IMG/VR virus record: IMGVR_UViG_3300020470_000175
Span: 1-26,881 of that record
Origin: a virus
Length of the DNA: 26,881 nucleotides
Reading direction: 5' to 3' (one strand)
Shown one piece after another: positions 1-6,111 of the stretch; the stretch's first letter is position 1, and each line of letters opens with the position of its first letter. A program made the translations under genes and the position numbers. The notes below the pieces were generated by a model that ran no database searches, was not told the DNA's origin, and was given only the letters and a program-made list of their open reading frames with translations.

Positions 1-1262
1 TTGATAATAGAAATCAAACTACCCCAATCTAACTTAGTGAAGTCAACTTCAAAGATTTTAGAAACAGTAGACCCGATTGCTCTTGCCATACCAGCTATCG
101 CTCTTGCTGTAGAGACTGCTGCAATAATATCACCCGCAACACCCTTGATTCTTTCCATTGCTGCAGTGATACCATTTAATATACGACATGTAACTGCCTT
201 AACTGCATCAGCGATTGCTTTATTAACAGCATTAATCACCTTATTAATGGCAAGCGATGCCATCTGGTTTGCGAAATTCGTGACGTCATTCAGTGCTGCC
301 CTCACCAGTCCTAACCACATTGGTGTCTTAGCACAAAATATACTGAATATCTCTTCAACTAAACTAAGAATAGCATTGATAACACCGAGAGGAATGAATT
401 TAGATACAATCTTAACTAAAGCATTGATAACCTCTGCAATAATCTTTGCTAGTAATTCTTTTAATGGTGCAAGGATTCCTGCAATACCTGAGGATAAGAA
501 GTTAGTAATTCTTCCGAGATGCTCTCTAATTTTATCTCCTGCAATCTTATGACCTGTTGCAAGTGAAATCATACCATTCTTAGTCCATGCTGAAGCGGAT
601 GACATTTCACCCAACTCTTGCAACATACGTTTCAAATCTATTTCAAATCCTGACCCACCAGGTCCGCCAACACCATCTGCAATAGAGTTTGCTTCTACAG
701 AGGGTTTGATTGGATTAGTGATTACATTACCTGGCAGTGCTTCCTCTCCTTGAGATATAGCACCACGTGATTCTTCTGTGTTACCACTATCATCTGAAGG
801 TGTCTCTGATTGCACTTTAACGAAAGGATTACCTTCATTCCTTTCTGCACCAGTTAAATCTTTCTGTAAACTATTTGCCTTTACACCTTCTGTGCCATCA
901 GCAATAGTCGTTTTCTTATCGCTTTCTTTCTGCTGAAATCCTCTGAATGCTCCTAATACACAAGGTAACTGTGCTTCATCTCCATCAAGGAAAAATCCTA
1001 ATACCCATGCACCTGGCTGTAGTTGACAGGTTGTACCTGTATTTTTAGTCTGTGCATGGTCAGTTGGTAACAATACACTTGCCCAAGGTAACGATGCTGT
1101 TGGGACTTCTTTTGTATATGCTTCTTTATCGTAACTTCCTGTATACCAACCAAGAATACGCACCTTGACACGACCAAGCTCCGAGGGGTCTTTATTAGAC
1201 TCAACCTCGCCAACCCACCATGTGTATCCGTCTCTTCCTAGAAAGTCCGACCTTGTTTTCAT
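1..1262 (-). CDS. 5: gp5-like baseplate central spike/hub protein (3' end beyond the window)
   Basis: The reading frame starts at ATG 1262 (MKTRSDFLGRDGYTWWVGEV) and stays open for 420 codons to the left edge, so the C-terminus is missing. Residues about 10-110 look like the gp5/VgrG-type OB fold: an early WWVGEV strand, GRVKVRILGWYTG, then a PGAWVLGFFLDGDEAQLPCVLG segment. In T4 this domain sits on the gp27 trimer and carries the membrane-piercing needle. After a Gly/Ser/Glu-rich linker (about 120-215) the protein becomes long Ala/Ile/Leu-rich amphipathic helices. I see no T4-lysozyme-like domain in the visible part. It is the last gene of the hub operon and lies 12 nt after cpeT, with a TATAAATA box (1280-1287) just upstream. 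The gp5 assignment rests on the OB fold and on the nearby gp27; it is firm for the family and less so for enzymatic function. Confidence 0.8.
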   Translation of the reverse strand, partial: MKTRSDFLGRDGYTWWVGEVESNKDPSELGRVKVRILGWYTGSYDKEAYTKEVPTASLPWASVLLPTDHAQTKNTGTTCQLQPGAWVLGFFLDGDEAQLPCVLGAFRGFQQKESDKKTTIADGTEGVKANSLQKDLTGAERNEGNPFVKVQSETPSDDSGNTEESRGAISQGEEALPGNVITNPIKPSVEANSIADGVGGPGGSGFEIDLKRMLQELGEMSSASAWTKNGMISLATGHKIAGDKIREHLGRITNFLSSGIAGILAPLKELLAKIIAEVINALVKIVSKFIPLGVINAILSLVEEIFSIFCAKTPMWLGLVRAALNDVTNFANQMASLAINKVINAVNKAIADAVKAVTCRILNGITAAMERIKGVAGDIIAAVSTARAIAGMARAIGSTVSKIFEVDFTKLDWGSLISII

Positions 1263-1274
1263 TTTATTAACGTT

Positions 1275-1745
1275 TTAGTTATTTATAGCAACAAATTGAA
1301 ACTCACCTTCTTCTTTTGGCTTGCCCCATGCCTGCTCATTTGTCTCTAGATTATATCCAAAGTCCTGTGACCTATAGTCAAATCCATTGAATCTAACTGT
1401 GGATACCATCTTATGTCCTCTAACAATACAGTCATCTAACGTAGTGCCAGACCACCATCCAGTTTGTTTATCCCATTTCCAGTAGAAGGGGCATGAATCT
1501 GTATTGTGCATTAAATTGAAGATATCTGTTTTCACAAAATCCTCTGCCATACCAGTTACCCTATAACGTAACCAGTTGTAAGGATTATCTTCTCCCTTAT
1601 ACTTATACCACGACTTTGACTCAAAGATGCCACTACCAGTCTTCCAAATCTTAATGTCAACCTGAGGCCACTTGGCAGGGTTAGACATTGCTTGACGTTG
1701 GTTTCGATAATGTCCTTGAATCAAATCTTCCCAGTTATTCATCAT
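1275..1745 (-). CDS. cpeT: CpeT/CpcT-family phycobiliprotein lyase-like protein
   Basis: A protein of about 156 aa. The N-terminal pattern (WEDLIQGHYRNQRQAMSNP) matches the CpeT/CpcT opening, in which L..G.Y.N..QA is followed by P and W. The C-terminal half has the family's conserved Cys (DDCIVRG), the Y-R-S-x-D-x-G block, the TNEQAWG motif and the closing GEFQF. CpeT/CpcT proteins form a lipocalin-like barrel that binds bilins and attaches them to a beta-subunit Cys of phycoerythrin or phycocyanin. Phage copies are thought to act on host phycobiliproteins or to carry chromophore, but activity cannot be read from sequence. The start is ATG 1745 or ATG 1742; both overlap the end of the preceding 70-aa ORF by 8-11 nt, implying translational coupling. 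It lies inside the late hub operon between the CP12-like gene and gp5. Confidence 0.75.
   Translation of the reverse strand: MMNNWEDLIQGHYRNQRQAMSNPAKWPQVDIKIWKTGSGIFESKSWYKYKGEDNPYNWLRYRVTGMAEDFVKTDIFNLMHNTDSCPFYWKWDKQTGWWSGTTLDDCIVRGHKMVSTVRFNGFDYRSQDFGYNLETNEQAWGKPKEEGEFQFVAINN
1279..1287 (-). promoter_or_regulatory. T4-type late promoter box TATAAATA before gp5
   Basis: On the minus strand the sequence GCTATAAATAAC lies at the end of cpeT, 17 nt upstream of the gp5 ATG. It contains the exact T4 late -10 consensus TATAAATA. The 12-nt context GCTATAAATAAC recurs at the promoter of the secreted barrel-like gene (21982-21989). I infer use by a gp55-type sigma with gp33 and the sliding clamp. 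Confidence 0.6.
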
Positions 1746-1947
1746 AGTCAAATATACCGTAAGGTGTTAAGTCATACTTCACTTTTTCAATACCTTTTCC
1801 TTCCCTAGGTTTCGGGTGTCCTATTTTATCTAGGACGAGAACTGGTATCTTCTTCTTAGTTATATCATAAGGAATAGGTGCATTTGCTACACATACTCTT
1901 ATGCATTCCAACTCTTCATCCGTGAAGGAGAAGTAGTTATTAGTCAT
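1735..1947 (-). CDS. Hypothetical protein, 70 aa
   Basis: I do not recognise this 70-aa protein. It begins MTNNYFSFTDEELECIRVCV, has two Cys in a CIRVC arrangement, a Lys/Pro-rich middle (KPREGKGIEK) and an acidic, aromatic C-terminus (GIFDYDE). There is no signal peptide and no membrane span. The start codon overlaps the stop of the CP12-like gene by 8 nt (ATGACTAA), and its own end overlaps the start of cpeT, so it is a linked member of the operon and probably a genuine gene. The position between CP12-like and CpeT-like proteins suggests an infection-metabolism accessory, but nothing in the sequence shows this. Confidence 0.6.
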   Translation of the reverse strand: MTNNYFSFTDEELECIRVCVANAPIPYDITKKKIPVLVLDKIGHPKPREGKGIEKVKYDLTPYGIFDYDE

Positions 1948-2167
1948 CGTAAATCAAACACTCTGGTTCGTCAGGATTTTGGTCGCAGAATAACTCAAGA
2001 GCGTTAGGGTCATGGTGGTCTCCTGCAGCAATCTCATCTTTGTGATGCTCTGCGTATTCTTCCAACTCATGTAATTCTACCTTTGCATGCCTGCGTGCTG
2101 CAGGAGACGCCAAGGGATTTTCAATGATATCTTTATCTTTTTGAATGTGTTGTTCTATAGATTCCAT
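1940..2167 (-). CDS. cp12: CP12-like Calvin-cycle regulator
   Basis: A 75-aa acidic protein. The last 16 residues (FCDQNPDEPECLIYDD) match the C-terminal hallmark of CP12: two Cys about 9 apart around N-P-x-x-x-E-C and then x-x-Y-D-D. In cyanobacteria this redox-switched Cys pair lets CP12 bind GAPDH and phosphoribulokinase and shut down the Calvin cycle. Cyanophage CP12 is known to favour the pentose phosphate route during infection. Here the pair is C61/C70. There is no N-terminal Cys pair; the middle (AARRHAKVELHELEEYAEHH) is a charged helix in place of the usual CP12 core. The gene lies 12 nt after gp27 with AAGGT before the ATG. The call depends on the C-terminus; the rest is too divergent to be certain. 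Confidence 0.7.
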   Translation of the reverse strand: MESIEQHIQKDKDIIENPLASPAARRHAKVELHELEEYAEHHKDEIAAGDHHDPNALELFCDQNPDEPECLIYDD

Positions 2168-2179
2168 ATTAGTTTACCT

Positions 2180-3559
2180 TTAGTAAATGTCCTTCATAAC
2201 AGAGTCTCTAGTCAAAACAAGTTTGCTAGTCAAACCTTCTTTCGTGAAAGTGTGTGTCACTGCGGAAATTAGATACTTTCCACTATATCTTAGGTCTTCT
2301 TTAAGAGACCTTTGCTTTTCTTGGGAGGCTGGTATCCTCACCTTGATAAGCATTCCTGCCGTTAGAGCAGAATTACCAGGTACAACTATTGATAGTTGTA
2401 TTGCCTGTAGTAGATTATAGCGTGAAGCAGCATATTCTGCAACTGCCATTGTATCATCGTCAGGATTTGTTCCGTTTTCAGGATCATCAAGATTTGCTTG
2501 GTTTTTTAAACCAGGCAATGCTCTGTATTTAATCCTTGTCGCACCATCAAATTCTTCAAGGTCAGAAGGCAAATCATAAGGTTTTCTTTTATGTATTGTA
2601 TCTGCCTTAGTAAACACTTGTGCGTATGATAAAACCTTAGGACTATGAATAGTCCCTGCAGGGGCAGTATCTTCAGTTGAGCCAGTATCAGTAGCATTAG
2701 AGTTTGTAGGACGTGGCATAGATATGCTGATAGCAGCAGTCTTAAATGTCCCCATTCTCATGTTTCTAAGATGGTTGGCTCTGTCAGGGTAGGATATCTT
2801 CTCAATGGTATGATAACCATTGTTAGGAGGGTCATTACCCTGTTGTATATAAGTATACTCAAATATTTCTGTGCCTTCGGGTACTCCACTACCTAAACAT
2901 AATGCGTCTAGTGATTTAAAATTAAACCCATATCTATTCTCGTAAAATAAAAATCCAGATTGTTTTCGTGATGTCTTTCCACTGCCACTACCCTCAATAC
3001 GTGTCACTTTATCAGACATATATGAGATTGCTTCTACTGGTCTCCAATTTGTAGATATAAATGATATCTTAGAATGTGGCTCAAAGTTAACATCCTTAGT
3101 CTTTTCTTTAGGTGCTGAAAGATATTCCTTACATATATGCTTGGGGATGTGGTCAACATCTTTTCCTGCAGGTCCGAATGGTTTGAATACTTTATTCATT
3201 TCATTTGGATATGCTTCTGGTGATGTGCAATGTAAGATATACAACTGCCCTCTCTCACTCTTGATTGTGCTACCAATTTTAAATACTCTAACTTTAAATT
3301 CTAATGACTTCTTATCTCCATCTAAAGTGCTACTTTCAGTAGTTAGTTTGACAGTAATAATCTCACCACCTATCAACAATTTGTTGAAGTCGATAGCATC
3401 AATCATAGTAAAGTCACACCTAATAAAAGGTGAGTCAATAGATTCAGTGTAATTAAAATCAATTACAAGGTCTCGTATATCATACGTTGGAGGGTCACCA
3501 CTAGGTATGGCAATCTCCATTTTATCTAATGTAAATAACCGTGATTTTCTATCTGCCAT
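2180..3559 (-). CDS. 27: gp27-like baseplate hub subunit
   Basis: A 459-aa protein. In T4, gp27 forms a trimeric ring in the baseplate hub that holds gp5 and lets the tail tube dock. This protein opens with a gp27-like first domain (residues about 10-130: IRDLVIDFNYTESID, an FDMIDA-type strand, and EFKVRVFKI). A PNEMNKVFKPFG loop follows, then FISTNWRPVEAISYMSDKV and a Gly/Ser-rich FLFYENRYGFNFKSL segment. A long acidic Asn/Thr/Pro-rich insertion lies at about 280-330. The C-terminal half ends with a strand-rich KYLISAVTHTFTKEGLTSKLVLTRDSV, which is typical of gp27/gpD-type hubs. It is longer than T4 gp27 (391 aa). Its ATG overlaps the stop of the preceding 850-aa gene in a TAATG. The gene order (tape measure, hub 27, spike 5) supports the call. 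Confidence 0.8.
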   Translation of the reverse strand: MADRKSRLFTLDKMEIAIPSGDPPTYDIRDLVIDFNYTESIDSPFIRCDFTMIDAIDFNKLLIGGEIITVKLTTESSTLDGDKKSLEFKVRVFKIGSTIKSERGQLYILHCTSPEAYPNEMNKVFKPFGPAGKDVDHIPKHICKEYLSAPKEKTKDVNFEPHSKISFISTNWRPVEAISYMSDKVTRIEGSGSGKTSRKQSGFLFYENRYGFNFKSLDALCLGSGVPEGTEIFEYTYIQQGNDPPNNGYHTIEKISYPDRANHLRNMRMGTFKTAAISISMPRPTNSNATDTGSTEDTAPAGTIHSPKVLSYAQVFTKADTIHKRKPYDLPSDLEEFDGATRIKYRALPGLKNQANLDDPENGTNPDDDTMAVAEYAASRYNLLQAIQLSIVVPGNSALTAGMLIKVRIPASQEKQRSLKEDLRYSGKYLISAVTHTFTKEGLTSKLVLTRDSVMKDIY

Positions 3560-6111
3560 TACATTAACTCCGCTACATCGCCATTAAATTCAGATACCAA
3601 ACCAAATCTGGTTATGAGATAAGGGTCGGCAGCACCAACAGAATCTATAGGGATTGGTATTTCATACTGACCACCAGGCGTTGACATTTGCACTGGAGGA
3701 GCAGTTTGTGTTGGTGCTTCTATGACCTGATTCTTCTTACCTAATAACTCATTTTTCTTATCTATAAGTGCTAACTTAGCTTGCTGAATTAAGTTACTAG
3801 CATCACTCTTTAAGTTTTTTGCACCTTCCAATATTGTCTGGTCACCACGACCATCAAAGTCGTATTGGTTACCTGTGTATGCATCTGCTAATCCTAAGTA
3901 AATTCTCTTCCATCCTGTAGCTTCACCTTCTTCATTTCTTTCTGCTGTTATGAAGTTGGTAAAATTCTTCTTCAACTTCTTAACTGTCTCTTGTCGTTGA
4001 CGCATATGCGTCTCTTTTTGTGCATCACTGGTGCGTAAGATATTAATTAATCTATCTTGATTCATCTGCACTTGACCCGCAATCACATCATCAATAGAAG
4101 TGCCCTCAGGTAATTGCTTTAATATTTGTTTTTGATGTCTTCTAAGACTCTCTATATCAATAGCATATCCTTGACCCATGATTTGATTCTCAATATTCAC
4201 ATTACCTATAATCTGCTCTACTTCACCACCCTCTGACTTCTGAGGTAATGCATATCCACCCTGCATTGCTTCACGAAATCTTCGTGATGTCAGTCCGCTA
4301 TCTTTTTTAGTTGCAGGAGTATTGTATGGCACAACAAATGCACCACCACTCGCCATCTTAGACCCAACCCACTCTAAACCATGACCAATAAATGCTGTGC
4401 TTTTACCACCGTCTAGTGATACAGGGTATCCAGACATAGGACCGTTTATCCATCCACCTTTTGCAAATTTGGGTGGAGCAACTTCACCACCCTCTGATAA
4501 GTTGTCTTCTAAGATTTTAAGTTTCTTCTTAGCAAAAGCTAACTTATATCCATCTTTATCAGGTATTTCACCTGATTTCAATTTTGCAATTCTATCCTGA
4601 GTTAATTCAATTTGTAATTTTATGTCTGGTTGTTTTTTAGTTTCCTCCACACCATCCGCAGTTGGTTGAGTCTCACCAGAACTTTGTGATGATGATGACA
4701 GTTTTTCACCAGTTTTTGAAGAAGATGTTTCTTCTTCATCTTCTTTATCTGCTTTAGGTGCAAAGAATTTCAATACTGCCGTTAATGCTTTTAACCCCAT
4801 GAATAAGGGTCCAAACATTACATCAATACCTATTCCTAGAATCTTCTCAATCAATGGCATATGTGGCTCAATAAAATCTAAGACTCCATTCATAACACCA
4901 CCAAATGCTTCAAAGAATCCATTTAAACTATCTTTAATAGGCTCCATTATCTTATTAAATGTGTCACCTACCATTTTAAAGAATCTACCTAGTGGCTCCA
5001 TTATAGGTTTCAACATCTTACCGATGCCTGCTCCTGCTTTTCCACCAAGTGCTCCTCCTGCTGCACCCAATATCATTCCCATGCCAGGAATACCAGTTGC
5101 CTCTCCCAACTTAGCACCCAACATACTACCGCCTGCAGCACCTATTCCACCACCAACAACCTCTTCTACATCCCCACCAGCTGCTTGGATTGAGAAAGCT
5201 GTGCCTAATCCCGCACCTACACCTAATCCAATTCTTGCAAATTTATTACGTTGGAATGCACGCAAGGCTTTCATACCCTTGCCTGCCTTAAACATTCCTG
5301 CTATAGATTTACCTAATGTGCCGATTACCCATGAGAATGCACGGACTGTGCCAATAGGATTTCTAAGGAATGCCATTGTCGCAAACAATGGTGCTGCAGC
5401 AATGACAAATTGAAGAGCACCAAACAATCCTTTAAGACTGATAGGATTCTCTAAGAAACTTATAAGACCATTGAATGCATTTCCTGCTAGGAAAGACGAT
5501 ACACTCAATACAAACTTACCCACTGATGCTAAAGTTTTAGCAAGTCTTTGTATTGCTTCTGGATTCTTTGCTATCCAGTTTAATGCAGCAAATCCTACTA
5601 CTATCTTAAGGAAGTAAGTAGATAGTCTTACTAATCCAGAAAATAATCCACCAAACGTTTTCTTAGACTGCTCTTTGAATGACTTACCTATTCTCTTGAA
5701 TAGAGATGGTTTACCTACCTCTGAATCTTTTTCTGCTTCATCTCTTTGTTGTATCTTACGTCTTCTTGCTTCATCTTTTACTTTTATCTTTTCTCTTTCT
5801 TTATCTTCTTTTAATGCATCTTCTTGGACTTTCTCTATCTTATTTGCCTGCTTAATCTGTTTAGCAACTGCTAACTTCATAGAAGAAGTCATGCTCTGCA
5901 TACCTAGTGCAATACTATTAATAGATGCACCTAAAGAGTTTATACCACCTATTACTGCTTGGAAACCTTTTCCCATATCACCCTGCATCTTACCCATCTC
6001 ATCTGCAGATTGTAAGGGTGTATATTTCTTGCCACCAGTAGACCCCTTATAAGATACCATCTTATAAAGAGCTGCCTTAGGGACTTTTATACTAGCGGGA
6101 TTAGTTGCCAT
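3559..6111 (-). CDS. Tape-measure-like tail protein, paralogue B (no peptidase)
   Basis: An 850-aa protein that looks like a tail tape measure or internal tail protein. Residues 40-140 are helical and charged (coiled-coil-like, rich in Lys and Glu). About 150-260 are hydrophobic segments (LVRLSTYFLKIVVGFAALNW, then KNPEAIQRLAKTLASVGKF). About 290-370 are Gly/Ala-rich (GIGAAGGSMLGAKLGEATGI), and MEPLGRFFKM and further amphipathic helices follow. The C-terminal third holds a Gly-rich block (FAKGGWINGPMSGYPVSLDG) and a helical region. It aligns by eye with the adjacent 955-aa protein over two long blocks, so the two look like tandem duplicates. It overlaps the 955-aa gene by 11 nt and gp27 by one. 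A T4 gp29 role is inferred from position, not from detectable identity. Confidence 0.65.
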   Translation of the reverse strand: MATNPASIKVPKAALYKMVSYKGSTGGKKYTPLQSADEMGKMQGDMGKGFQAVIGGINSLGASINSIALGMQSMTSSMKLAVAKQIKQANKIEKVQEDALKEDKEREKIKVKDEARRRKIQQRDEAEKDSEVGKPSLFKRIGKSFKEQSKKTFGGLFSGLVRLSTYFLKIVVGFAALNWIAKNPEAIQRLAKTLASVGKFVLSVSSFLAGNAFNGLISFLENPISLKGLFGALQFVIAAAPLFATMAFLRNPIGTVRAFSWVIGTLGKSIAGMFKAGKGMKALRAFQRNKFARIGLGVGAGLGTAFSIQAAGGDVEEVVGGGIGAAGGSMLGAKLGEATGIPGMGMILGAAGGALGGKAGAGIGKMLKPIMEPLGRFFKMVGDTFNKIMEPIKDSLNGFFEAFGGVMNGVLDFIEPHMPLIEKILGIGIDVMFGPLFMGLKALTAVLKFFAPKADKEDEEETSSSKTGEKLSSSSQSSGETQPTADGVEETKKQPDIKLQIELTQDRIAKLKSGEIPDKDGYKLAFAKKKLKILEDNLSEGGEVAPPKFAKGGWINGPMSGYPVSLDGGKSTAFIGHGLEWVGSKMASGGAFVVPYNTPATKKDSGLTSRRFREAMQGGYALPQKSEGGEVEQIIGNVNIENQIMGQGYAIDIESLRRHQKQILKQLPEGTSIDDVIAGQVQMNQDRLINILRTSDAQKETHMRQRQETVKKLKKNFTNFITAERNEEGEATGWKRIYLGLADAYTGNQYDFDGRGDQTILEGAKNLKSDASNLIQQAKLALIDKKNELLGKKNQVIEAPTQTAPPVQMSTPGGQYEIPIPIDSVGAADPYLITRFGLVSEFNGDVAELM

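Noticed and set aside
1-552. Plus-strand open frame of 183 codons at the left edge
   Set aside because: It is antisense to gp5, which has a clear OB-fold sequence and continues open on the minus strand; the plus-strand product is Ile/Ala/Pro-rich low complexity.
4799-5413. Plus-strand open frame of 204 codons
   Set aside because: It is the antisense of the Gly/Ala-rich region of the 850-aa tail protein; its Pro/Ala/Ile composition is the mirror of that bias.
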